Shown: positions 1 through 7,054 of the stretch, piece after piece | Position numbering within the stretch: position 1 is the stretch's first letter | Layout: the number at the start of each line of letters is the position of its first letter | NCBI GenBank assembly: GCA_049318165.1 | Contig: JBMOGW010000036.1 | Location: 1-19,822 of the forward strand | Direction: 5' to 3' | Origin: UBA668 sp049318165 | GTDB lineage: Bacteria > Actinomycetota > Acidimicrobiia > Acidimicrobiales > Ilumatobacteraceae | Length of the DNA stretch: 19,822 nucleotides | Position numbers and translations under genes: made by a program | Notes under the pieces: model-generated | Database searches by the model: none | What the model saw: the letters and a program-made list of their open reading frames with translations, nothing else | What the model was told of the DNA's origin: nothing

Positions 1-1
1 G

Positions 2-46
2 CACCGGGACGACCAGCACCGGGGCGACCGGCACCGGGGCGACCGT
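2..46 (+). repeat. Three 15-bp tandem units inside fliK
   Basis: Three copies of a 15-bp unit (CACCGGGRCGACCRG type) run from 2 to 46 and are cut by the window edge, so the array may extend further left. In the fliK frame they encode TGATS/TGATG repeats. In-frame repeats in the FliK ruler could change its length, and hence hook length, by slippage; that consequence is inference. Confidence 0.7.
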
Positions 47-1007
47 GGCCGCCCCACGGGCGGTGGCAGAGATCTCGCCTGCGACGACGGCAGCCGCCAC
101 GCACGCTCCGCAGCGAACGGACGACGTACCGCAGGCGCCCGCCATCGTCACCTCGCCGCAGCCATCGACAACACCTGCCACCGCGCCGACCGGTGCCGCG
201 ACGGCTGCGGCTACGGCTGCGGGCACCATGCAGCACGACGTTGCACCGGCCGACGGGACCGCGGCGCCCGACACCACCGACCCGAACGCTGCGAACGCCC
301 GGCCGGGCGCGGCACCGCTCGCCGACCGACCGACCCAACGCGCCGACGCCGCGACCACCGCTGCGCCGGTCGAGGGAATCGCCGCGGCCACCGAACCCGC
401 ACAGGGGGACGACACGGACACGACCACGTCGGCCGATGCACCGGGCGGCGCTGAAGCGGGCACGGCACCCACCACGGTCGACGCCCCGGCACCCGGCGCC
501 CATCGCGTCACCGCCACCGCCGACACGTCCCGCCGCGGCGGCGAGGGCGCACCGTCGTCGAACGCCGACGGCAACCGCAACCACCCGCCGACCGCATCCC
601 CGGACGATGTCGGGCGACCGTCGCAGCTGACGCCGCTGACGACGCACGGCGCTCGGCACCTGTCGATCTCGATGGAGCACGAACAGCTCGGCGCGATCCG
701 CATCGGTGCAGCCGAGGACCGCGGCACCATCAACATCTCGCTGCAGGCGGACGACGCGAGCGCAGGCGCCGTATTGCGCGAGCACGCCACACGCCTCAGC
801 GACCACCTCGCACTCAGCGGCGTCGCGGTCGGCCAGGTCGAAGTACGGCACGGCGACGGCTTCGCTCACCGGCATGCGCAGTCGACGCCCGCCGAGTTCA
901 TGCCGGACGCCGGCCGGACCGGCACCGACGACGACCCGTCACCCACCGGCCCCCGTCTGATCCGCCCGAGCCTCGACCCCGATCGACGCGTCGATCTCCT
1001 CCTCTGA
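3..1007 (+). CDS. fliK: Flagellar hook-length control protein FliK, 5' end outside window
   Basis: The frame is open to the left window edge, so this is the C-terminal part of a longer gene; the GTG at 45 is probably internal. The visible protein is first a long low-complexity region rich in Ala, Thr, Pro and Asp (about 200 residues), then a compact domain at about nt 655-870 with LGAIRIG, TINISLQ and VEVRHGDG. This matches the Flg_hook C-terminal domain of FliK, which contacts FlhB and switches export specificity when the hook is long enough. A disordered ruler followed by this domain is the normal FliK architecture, and the sequence of the ruler is not conserved. The stop lies 11 bp before flgD, the expected neighbour. 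The identity rests on the C-terminal domain pattern plus position, and the true length is unknown. Confidence 0.8.
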   Translation, partial: TGTTSTGATGTGATVAAPRAVAEISPATTAAATHAPQRTDDVPQAPAIVTSPQPSTTPATAPTGAATAAATAAGTMQHDVAPADGTAAPDTTDPNAANARPGAAPLADRPTQRADAATTAAPVEGIAAATEPAQGDDTDTTTSADAPGGAEAGTAPTTVDAPAPGAHRVTATADTSRRGGEGAPSSNADGNRNHPPTASPDDVGRPSQLTPLTTHGARHLSISMEHEQLGAIRIGAAEDRGTINISLQADDASAGAVLREHATRLSDHLALSGVAVGQVEVRHGDGFAHRHAQSTPAEFMPDAGRTGTDDDPSPTGPRLIRPSLDPDRRVDLLL

Positions 1008-1018
1008 AAGGACCCTTC

Positions 1019-1591
1019 GTGCCCACATCCGCCATTTCACCGGTCGGGTCGTCCGCTTCCGCCGCTGCCTCCGCACCGGCAACCACGGCACCCTCGAGCG
1101 GACCTCAGCTGGACCGCGACACGTTCCTCCAGCTGCTCGTCGCACAGCTGAAGTACCAGGACCCGTCGAAGCCGACCGATGCGTCGACGTTCATCTCGCA
1201 GTCGGCACAGCTCGCCGTCGTGGACAAGCTCGACGCGATCTCGACGACGATGGAGCGCGCCGCGCTGTCGTCCCGCCTCGACACGGCAGCGGCGATCGTT
1301 GGCCAGAACGTGCGCTACGCCCTGCCCAGCGGCGTGGTCACCACCGGCGAAGTGACCGCGGTCCGCTTCGACGGCAGCGACACGTTCGTCGAGGTCGGCG
1401 GCGTGTCGCTCCCGCTGCAGTCCGTGCTCGGCGTGGTGCCCACCCCCAAGCCGGTCGCACCGGCCGCGGTCACCACACCGGCCACCACTCCGGCCACCAC
1501 GCCGGCGACGACTCCGACCTCGCCGTCGACAAACCCCGCACCTGCGGCCACCACCTCGCCCACCATCCCCCTGTCCAACAACCCCATCTGA
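1019..1591 (+). CDS. flgD: Flagellar hook assembly (cap) protein FlgD
   Basis: FlgD caps the growing hook and guides polymerisation of FlgE. The 190-residue product has the diagnostic N-terminal block at about residues 30-75: LDRDTFLQLLVAQLKYQDP, then KPTDASTF and SAQLAVVDKL. A small beta-rich segment follows (about 87-140, GQNVRYALPSGVVTTGEV onward), similar to the Tudor-like part of FlgD. The tail is Thr/Pro/Ala-rich, and the Ig-like FlgD domain of longer homologs is not visible. The GTG start at 1019 is supported by GAAAGGA at 1006-1012. It follows fliK by 11 bp and precedes flgE by 10 bp, a standard fliK-flgD-flgE order. Identity is secure; the short C-terminus is the only oddity. Confidence 0.95.
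   Translation: MPTSAISPVGSSASAAASAPATTAPSSGPQLDRDTFLQLLVAQLKYQDPSKPTDASTFISQSAQLAVVDKLDAISTTMERAALSSRLDTAAAIVGQNVRYALPSGVVTTGEVTAVRFDGSDTFVEVGGVSLPLQSVLGVVPTPKPVAPAAVTTPATTPATTPATTPTSPSTNPAPAATTSPTIPLSNNPI
1472..1519 (+). repeat. Four 12-bp tandem units in flgD tail
   Basis: Four imperfect copies of ACCACNCCGGCC (1472-1483, 1484-1495, 1496-1507, 1508-1519) encode a TTPA/TTPT repeat in the FlgD C-terminal tail. The copies differ at a few third positions. The segment reads as a flexible, low-complexity linker. Confidence 0.75.
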
Positions 1592-1601
1592 GGAGACCCC
1601 C

Positions 1602-2843
1602 ATGATCCGTTCCATGTCCAGCGCCCTGTCGGGCCTGCGCAACCACCAGACGATGCTCGACGTCGTCGCCACCGACATCTCCAACGTGTCGACGGTCGGC
1701 TTCAAGGGGTCGACCGCGGTGTTCTCCGACGTGCTGACCCAGCAGCTGAGTGCGGGCACGCTGCCCGGCGCCGGCATCGGCGGCACGAACCCGGTGCAGA
1801 TCGGCCTCGGCTCGCGTCTCGTCGGCACGGTGCAGTCGTTCGTCCAGGGTGCGCTGCAGCGCACCGGCCGCGCCACCGACCTGGCGATCCAGGGTGACGG
1901 CTTCTTCATCGTCGACAACGGCGCCGAGCGCCTGTACACCCGCGCGGGTGCGTTCACGCTGGACCAGGCCGGCAACCTCACCACCCCCGAGGGCATGCTC
2001 GTGCAGGGCTGGCAGGCCGACGTGAACGGCGTGATCAACAGCAACGCCACCGTCGGGCCGCTCCAGATCCGCGTCGGCGACCAGGTGTCGCCCGTGCAGA
2101 CCACGTCGGCCCAGCTCGGCGGCAACCTGCCCGCCGCTGCCGCGGTGGGCACCGCGGTCGACATGACGGTCACCGCCTACGACACCCAGGGCACCGCCGT
2201 GCCGATCAACCTGACGATGACGAAGACCGCCGCCAACCAGTGGACCGCGACCGGCTCGTACGGCAACCCGGCCACGGCGTTCGCGATGACGGACAACGTG
2301 CTCACCTTCAACGCCAGCGGCGAGCTCACCGCACCGGCCGACCGCGGCATCGACATCGCCGGCGGCGTGATCCCCGGCATGGTCGGCGCCGTGGTGCTCG
2401 ACCTCGGCGCCGCGGGCCAGTCCGGCCGCGTCACCCAGTACGCCGGCGGCACGACGCTCACCGTGATGGACCAGAACGGCGCGCCCGCCGGTTCGTTGCA
2501 GTCGTTCAACGTCGGCCAGGACGGCGTGGTGATCGGCAGCTACTCGAACGGCAAGACCAAGGCCATCGCCCAGGTGGCCCTCGCCGTCTTCGCCAACGCC
2601 GAAGGTCTGCAGCGCATCGGTGGCGCCTGGCGCGCCAGCGCCAACTCGGGCGTCGCCAACATCGGCACCGCCGGCGTCGGCGGCAAGGGCCTGCTGTCGG
2701 CCGGCACCGTCGAGATGTCGAACGTCGACCTCGCCGAGGAGTTCACCCGTCTGATCGTCGCCCAGCGCGGCTTCCAGGGCAACGCCCGCGTGATCACCAC
2801 GGCGGACGAGGTCCTGCAAGAAGTCGTGAACCTCCGCCGATGA
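1602..2843 (+). CDS. flgE: Flagellar hook protein FlgE
   Basis: FlgE polymerises to form the hook, the flexible joint between rod and filament. The 413-residue product has both hallmark ends: the N-terminal rod/hook motif SALSGLRNHQTMLDVVATDI with SNVSTVGFKGS, and the C-terminal helix EEFTRLIVAQRGFQGNARVI ending in VLQEVVNLRR. Internally, GDGFFIVDNG and LYTRAGAFTLDQAGNL form the FlgE/F/G-like block at about residues 100-130. Length is typical for a hook protein. The ATG is preceded by GAGGAGA (1591-1597). Its stop overlaps the fliM start by 4 nt (ATGA), implying translational coupling. FlgG is a paralog with similar motifs, but the position right after flgD and the length favour FlgE. Confidence 0.95.
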   Translation: MIRSMSSALSGLRNHQTMLDVVATDISNVSTVGFKGSTAVFSDVLTQQLSAGTLPGAGIGGTNPVQIGLGSRLVGTVQSFVQGALQRTGRATDLAIQGDGFFIVDNGAERLYTRAGAFTLDQAGNLTTPEGMLVQGWQADVNGVINSNATVGPLQIRVGDQVSPVQTTSAQLGGNLPAAAAVGTAVDMTVTAYDTQGTAVPINLTMTKTAANQWTATGSYGNPATAFAMTDNVLTFNASGELTAPADRGIDIAGGVIPGMVGAVVLDLGAAGQSGRVTQYAGGTTLTVMDQNGAPAGSLQSFNVGQDGVVIGSYSNGKTKAIAQVALAVFANAEGLQRIGGAWRASANSGVANIGTAGVGGKGLLSAGTVEMSNVDLAEEFTRLIVAQRGFQGNARVITTADEVLQEVVNLRR

Positions 2844-3823
2844 GCACGCGTCGATCGAACGGCCACGACCGCCGCCGCGGTGGGCGCTCCGGCATCCACA
2901 ACGGCGCGGTCAAGCCGTTCGACTTCCGCAGGCCGACGTCGCTCTCTCGCGAGCACGTCCGTGCGATGCAGATCGTGCAGGAGACGTTCGCGCGTGGCCT
3001 CGCCACCACGATGTCGGCGATGGTCGGCTCCGTGGTCAACGTGACCACCGGCGCGATCGAGCAGCGCACCTACGACGAGTACGTGCGCGAACTCCCCAAC
3101 CCGACGGTGCTGTCGCTGCTCAACATCAAGCCGTTGAACGGCGCGGCGATCCTGCAGATGCCACTGCCGGTCGCGATGTGCACCGTGGAGATGCTGCTCG
3201 GCGGGAAGGGCTACCTCGAACAGCCTGCCCGGCCGCTCTCGGAACTGGAGCTGCTCTTGGTGAAGGGCATGATCGAGCGTCTCCTTCCCGAGCTCCGTTA
3301 CGCGCTCGAACCCGTCGTGCCGACGGAGATCACGTTGGCCGGCCAGGAATCGAACCCGCAGTTCGCCCAGGTCGCCGCGCCGACGGACATGATGATCGTC
3401 ATCTCGTTCCACATCAAGGTCGAGCAGGTCGCCGACGTGGCGACCCTGTGCGTCCCCTTCACGGCACTCCAGTCGCATCTCGAGGCACTGTCGGCGAGCT
3501 CGTCGCTCATCGGGAAGGGCAACGACAACGCGGCGGAGCACCGGCGACGGATGGGCGGCCACCTGGGTGCCGCCCCGGTCGAGGTGGCCGCCGAATTCCG
3601 GCCGGTGATCATGTCCTCCGGCGACGTCGTCTCGTTGCAGGTGGGCGATGTCATCCCGCTCGCCCACCCCGTGGGCGAGCCGCTCCTCCTCACCGTCGAG
3701 GGCGTGCCGACGCTGACGGTCAGCGTCGGTCGGCGGAACCGGCGAGCCGCGATCCAGGTGGTCGGCAGCGTGAACCCGTCGGACACGCCGCACCGTCCGA
3801 CGCGCTGGGCGCGGGTGCCGTGA
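2840..3823 (+). CDS. fliM: Flagellar motor switch protein FliM
   Basis: FliM is the middle subunit of the cytoplasmic C-ring and normally receives CheY-P. The 327-residue product has the FliM core: FDFRRPTSLSREHVRAMQIV at about residue 28, LNIKPLNGAAILQMPLPVA, the LGGKG version of the GGxG motif at about residues 120-124, and a C-terminal SpoA domain (VSLQVGDVIPLAHPVGEPL, about 265 onward). I chose the ATG at 2840 because it overlaps the flgE stop by 4 nt and because the frame upstream of it is only antiregister flgE sequence. The N-terminus is short and basic (RRSNGHDRRRGGR) and lacks the LSQxEIDALL-type CheY-binding peptide. Identification as FliM is secure; how it is coupled to chemotaxis is open. 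Confidence 0.93.
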   Translation: MSTRRSNGHDRRRGGRSGIHNGAVKPFDFRRPTSLSREHVRAMQIVQETFARGLATTMSAMVGSVVNVTTGAIEQRTYDEYVRELPNPTVLSLLNIKPLNGAAILQMPLPVAMCTVEMLLGGKGYLEQPARPLSELELLLVKGMIERLLPELRYALEPVVPTEITLAGQESNPQFAQVAAPTDMMIVISFHIKVEQVADVATLCVPFTALQSHLEALSASSSLIGKGNDNAAEHRRRMGGHLGAAPVEVAAEFRPVIMSSGDVVSLQVGDVIPLAHPVGEPLLLTVEGVPTLTVSVGRRNRRAAIQVVGSVNPSDTPHRPTRWARVP

Positions 3824-3897
3824 TCGCACCGGGTTGACAGTTCCCCGGTCCGAGGGACCGTTGAACGGGCGAACCGGTGAACGGGAAGGGCGCAACG
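3824..3897 (+). promoter_or_regulatory. 74-bp gap before fliN with small hairpin
   Basis: This is the largest gap in the forward operon before flhB. It holds a 6-bp inverted repeat CGGTCC/GGACCG (3846-3851 and 3855-3860, loop GAG) and two copies of TGAACGGG (3862-3869, 3878-3885). A TTGACA hexamer lies at 3834-3839, but nothing like a TANNNT -10 element sits at the right spacing. It could be an RNA processing or attenuation site, but no function is demonstrated. AAGGG at 3886-3890 serves as the fliN Shine-Dalgarno. Confidence 0.3.
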
Positions 3898-4662
3898 ATG
3901 ATCGAACAGGAATTGGCGGCAGCGGCACTCGGCGCCGCACGGGCACTCGCTCAGGCCTTCGGGTTGGGCGACGAGGTGCAACCGCTCGATGAGTGGCCGG
4001 TGGAGCAGGGCGACTCGGTCATCGCCGTCCGCCTCGGCCCGGACGACGTGCAGTTGTGCCTGGCGGTGAACGACGACGTCGCCGACCGACTGTCGGCAGC
4101 ACCGGACGTCCTCGAGGAGGGCATCCGCGCAGCGGTCGGCGCACTCGACGCCGCGCTGCGCACCGAGGTACCGCTGAGCGTCCTCGGGGTCGATCGCACC
4201 AGCGTGACGAGGCCCGACGTCGTGGCCGGCATCACCGACCAGGGCACCCTCACCGCGCTCGTCGGCCTCAGCGCATCGCTGGCGACGAACGCCGCCCCCG
4301 CGGCCGCCGAGACGGCACCGCAGGCCTCGCCGCCCCCTCCGCCGGCCCCGGCCGATGCGGCGAGCTTCCAGCCCGGCGTGCTCGCCGAGGCCGACGGTCG
4401 CGGCGCTCGCGCCGGCAGTCGCCCGCTGGCGGTGCTGCACGACGTCGACCTGCTGGTGACCGCGGAGCTCGGGCGCACCACGATGCCCGTCCGTGAACTC
4501 CTCGACCTCGCGCCGGGCATGGTGGTCGAGATCGACCGCGCCGCAGGTGCACCGATCGACCTGCTCGTGAACGGCCGGCGCATCGCGTCCGGTGAAGTCG
4601 TCGTGATCGACGAAGAGTTCGGCGTCCGCATCACCGAGATCCTCGAGGGCGACCTGTCGTGA
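3898..4662 (+). CDS. fliN: Flagellar motor switch protein FliN (long form)
   Basis: FliN forms the bottom of the C-ring and helps dock export substrates. The 254-residue product ends in a textbook SpoA domain (about 178-254): LHDVDLLVTAELGRTTMPV, LLDLAPGMVVEIDRAAGAPI, DLLVNGRRIASGEVVVIDEE. About 125 residues precede it with alpha/beta character (GDSVIAVRLGPDDVQLCLAV), then a Pro/Ala linker, making it nearly twice the length of enterobacterial FliN. This recalls FliY, where a CheC-type phosphatase precedes the SpoA domain, but I see no clear phosphatase E/N motif. I prefer the ATG at 3898, with AAGGG 8 nt upstream, over the in-frame GTG at 3877. The stop overlaps the fliO start by 4 nt. Confidence 0.92.
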   Translation: MIEQELAAAALGAARALAQAFGLGDEVQPLDEWPVEQGDSVIAVRLGPDDVQLCLAVNDDVADRLSAAPDVLEEGIRAAVGALDAALRTEVPLSVLGVDRTSVTRPDVVAGITDQGTLTALVGLSASLATNAAPAAAETAPQASPPPPPAPADAASFQPGVLAEADGRGARAGSRPLAVLHDVDLLVTAELGRTTMPVRELLDLAPGMVVEIDRAAGAPIDLLVNGRRIASGEVVVIDEEFGVRITEILEGDLS

Positions 4663-5072
4663 CCGACGCTTCCTCGATGATCCTGAGGATGCTCTTCTCG
4701 CTCACGGTGGTCCTCGCGGTGATCGGCGCGATCTACTGGGTTGCGCGCCGCCGCATGTCCGGGGGCCGTGTCCCCGTGCGCCGCCGGAGCGGCGCCGCAG
4801 CCGGGCCGCGCACCGTCCGTGCGCCGCTGCAGGTCCTCGGCCGGGTGAACAGCTCGCGGTCGACCTCCGTCACGGCGATCCAGTTCGGCGAGCAGGTGCT
4901 GCTGGTGAGCAGCAACGACCAGTCGACCGCCACGCTGCTCGCCACCATGACCCGCGAGCAGTGGGAGGGCCCCTCGGAGCGCCGCCCCTCGAACGACCCG
5001 GCAGCGGTCACCACCGGCACGCCCCGCAGCGTCGTCGACTCCCTGCGCGAGATCACCGTCCGGCATGCCTGA
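4659..5072 (+). CDS. fliO: Flagellar export scaffold protein FliO
   Basis: FliO is a small membrane protein that helps assemble the FliP ring of the export gate. The 137-residue product has one N-terminal transmembrane segment (about residues 7-28, MILRMLFSLTVVLAVIGAIY), a basic stretch, and a small cytoplasmic domain with LQVLGRVNSSRSTSVTAIQF and EQVLLVSSNDQ, the typical FliO pattern. The GTG start overlaps the fliN stop (GTGA), and the end overlaps the fliP start by 8 nt. FliO is poorly conserved in sequence, so position between fliN and fliP adds much of the certainty. Confidence 0.87.
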   Translation: MTDASSMILRMLFSLTVVLAVIGAIYWVARRRMSGGRVPVRRRSGAAAGPRTVRAPLQVLGRVNSSRSTSVTAIQFGEQVLLVSSNDQSTATLLATMTREQWEGPSERRPSNDPAAVTTGTPRSVVDSLREITVRHA

Positions 5073-6006
5073 TCGACGTCACGTCCGGCGGACCGTCGGC
5101 GGCCTGCTGCTGCTGCTGGTCGCGCTCGCAGGCCTCTCCGCGTGGGCTCCCACGGCGGACGCTGCAGCGCGCCCGACCGTGGCGCCGCCCGACACGATCG
5201 CCCCACCGGACACCATCGCCGTGCCCGACACCATCGACCCGTCCGCCCCTGCCCCGACGCTGCCCCCCGGCTCGAACGTCGACGGCGGAGGCGACGGCGG
5301 AGCAGACGCCGGCACAGGTGGGGGCGTGACCACGACGACCAACCCGGACGTCTCCATCACGCTGCCCGACGTCGCCAACCCGACGCCCAACTCGGTGCTC
5401 ATCATCCTGTTGATCACGGTGATCTCGCTGGTACCGAGCCTGCTGATCCTCTGCACGGCGTTCACCCGCATCGTCATCGTGCTGTCGCTCACCCGCAACG
5501 CGATCGGGATCCCCCAGCTGCCACCGCAGCAGGTGATCGTCGGCCTGAGCCTGTTCCTCACGATCTTCGTGATGGGCCCCACCTTCTCGAAGATCAACGA
5601 GGACGCGCTCCAGCCGCTGCTGGCGAACGAGATCACCACCTCCGAGGCGTTCGACGCGGCGCAGGTGCCGCTGCGCACGTTCATGCTCGCCCACACCGGC
5701 CAGGACGAGCTGCGCCTGTTCCTCGACGCATCGCGCACCGAGACCCCTGTCGCGCGGGACAAGGTGCCGCTGTCGGCGCTCATCCCCGCATTCGTCCTCA
5801 GCGAGCTGAAGGCCGGCTTCCTGATCGGCTTCTGCATCTTCGTGCCGTTCCTGATCATCGACCTCGTCGTGTCATCGATCCTGTTGGCACTCGGGATGAT
5901 GATGCTTCCACCGTCGTTCGTGTCGCTGCCCTTCAAGTTGTTGCTGTTCGTGATGCTCGACGGTTGGGCCCTCGTCGTCGGCACCTTGCTCAAGTCGTAC
6001 GCCTAG
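5065..6006 (+). CDS. fliP: Flagellar export gate protein FliP
   Basis: FliP forms the pentameric core of the inner-membrane export gate with FliQ and FliR. The protein (313 residues, against about 245 in E. coli) begins with a signal peptide: basic MPDRRHVRRT, hydrophobic VGGLLLLLVALAGLSAW, and a likely cleavage after TADAAA. A Pro/Asp/Thr-rich segment with PPDTIA-type repeats follows, plus a Gly-rich stretch to about residue 90. The FliP core starts at about residue 108, with FTRIVIVLSLTRNAIGIPQL, PPQQVIVGLSLFL and the C-terminal helices ending LDGWALVVGTLLKSYA. Signal-peptide-bearing FliP is known, but the repeat-rich spacer is longer than usual. The ATG is fixed by the 8-nt overlap with fliO and by the signal peptide. 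Confidence 0.95.
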   Translation: MPDRRHVRRTVGGLLLLLVALAGLSAWAPTADAAARPTVAPPDTIAPPDTIAVPDTIDPSAPAPTLPPGSNVDGGGDGGADAGTGGGVTTTTNPDVSITLPDVANPTPNSVLIILLITVISLVPSLLILCTAFTRIVIVLSLTRNAIGIPQLPPQQVIVGLSLFLTIFVMGPTFSKINEDALQPLLANEITTSEAFDAAQVPLRTFMLAHTGQDELRLFLDASRTETPVARDKVPLSALIPAFVLSELKAGFLIGFCIFVPFLIIDLVVSSILLALGMMMLPPSFVSLPFKLLLFVMLDGWALVVGTLLKSYA

Positions 6007-6014
6007 GAGACCCC

Positions 6015-6287
6015 GTGAACAGTCAGAGCATCATCGACATCTGCACCCAGGGGCTGATCGTCTGCGCCAAGGTGGCCGGGCCGTTCCTCGGCATGGTCCT
6101 CGCCGTCGGCGTGATCATCGGCGTGCTGCAGAGCGTCACCCAGCTGCAGGAGCCGACGCTGTCGTTCGTCCCCAAGCTCGTCGGCGCCGGGTTGATCATC
6201 GTGCTCGCCGGCAACTGGATGCTCGGCGAGCTGCTCGACTTCGCCCGTCAGGTGATCACCTCGGCACCGGGCATCGTGGGCGGTTGA
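6015..6287 (+). CDS. fliQ: Flagellar export gate protein FliQ
   Basis: FliQ is the small two-helix subunit of the FliPQR gate. The 90-residue product matches the family in length and pattern: two hydrophobic helices (about residues 15-38 and 52-75), with the motif VLQSVTQLQEPTLSFVPKLV between them. The GTG start at 6015 is chosen because AGGAGA at 6005-6010 stands at good spacing and the first residues MNSQSIIDICTQGL fit FliQ N-termini. The frame stays open further upstream, but only as a shadow of fliP. It lies 8 bp after fliP and 4 bp before fliR. Confidence 0.94.
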   Translation: MNSQSIIDICTQGLIVCAKVAGPFLGMVLAVGVIIGVLQSVTQLQEPTLSFVPKLVGAGLIIVLAGNWMLGELLDFARQVITSAPGIVGG

Positions 6288-6291
6288 CCCC

Positions 6292-7053
6292 ATGCGCGTG
6301 ACGGCGGATCCCGCGCTGCTCGGGGCGTTCCTCCTCGCGCTGGTGCGGTGCACGGCGTTCCTGGTCGCCTGCCCGTTCTTCAACGGCCCGTGGGTTCCGT
6401 TCCGGGTCCGCCTCGGTTTCGGCATGGCGTTGGCGCTCCCCCTCACGATTCACTTTCGCGACGTCCCGCTGCCCGGCAGCACCGCCGGTTGGATCGTCGC
6501 GTTCATCGTGCAGGCGATCGCCGGCATCATCGTCGGCCTCAGCCTGCTCATCGTGTTCGCCGGTGTGCAGGCCGCGGGCGAGCTGATCGACCTGCAGGTC
6601 GGCTTCTCGTACAGCGGGACCGTCGACCCGGTCGCAGGCGTCACGTCCACCCCCGTTGCACGCATCGTGCAGATGACGGGCACGGCGGTGGTCTTCGCCG
6701 CCGGCGGGCACCTGCTCGTCATCCGCGGTTTCCTGCGGACCGTGGACGCCGTGCCGATCGGCACGATCGACATCGCGGCGTTCGGCAGCCGCACCCTGGC
6801 GCTCGCCTCGACCGTCTTCATCGCGGCGATCGAGATCGCACTCCCGGTGCTCGCCGCGCTGTTCTGCGCGGAGATCGCACTCGGGTTGCTCGGCAAGGCG
6901 GCGCCGCAGATGAACATCCTCGTCATCGGGTTCGCCGCGAAGTCCGCCATCACGATCGCGCTCCTGGCACTCGTGCTCGCTGCCCAGCCCGGCGCCATCA
7001 CCGCGCTCATCGAACGAGGGCTGCGAGCATCGTTCCAGGCGTTCGGCAACTGA
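6292..7053 (+). CDS. fliR: Flagellar export gate protein FliR
   Basis: FliR completes the export gate core with FliP and FliQ. The 253-residue protein is hydrophobic throughout, with about five to six membrane segments. Family landmarks include an N-terminal RCTAFLVACPFFN, VRLGFGMALALPLTI, the conserved ELIDLQVGFSYSGTVDP region (about residues 97-113), and IALPVLAALFCAEIALGLLG near the C-terminus. Length fits FliR alone, so it is not an FliR-FlhB fusion. The ATG start is 4 bp after fliQ, and the stop is 1 bp from the flhB start. Confidence 0.94.
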   Translation: MRVTADPALLGAFLLALVRCTAFLVACPFFNGPWVPFRVRLGFGMALALPLTIHFRDVPLPGSTAGWIVAFIVQAIAGIIVGLSLLIVFAGVQAAGELIDLQVGFSYSGTVDPVAGVTSTPVARIVQMTGTAVVFAAGGHLLVIRGFLRTVDAVPIGTIDIAAFGSRTLALASTVFIAAIEIALPVLAALFCAEIALGLLGKAAPQMNILVIGFAAKSAITIALLALVLAAQPGAITALIERGLRASFQAFGN

Positions 7054-7054
7054 C

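Noticed and set aside
3834..3862. TTGACA at 3834-3839 as a -35 element for an internal fliN promoter
   Set aside because: No TANNNT-like -10 element at 16-19 bp downstream; the hexamer spans the sequence after the fliM stop and can occur by chance.
2540..3946. Long reverse-strand open frame opposite flgE and fliM
   Set aside because: Composition is Arg/His/Asp-biased as expected of an antisense shadow; FlgE and FliM motifs occupy the forward strand.
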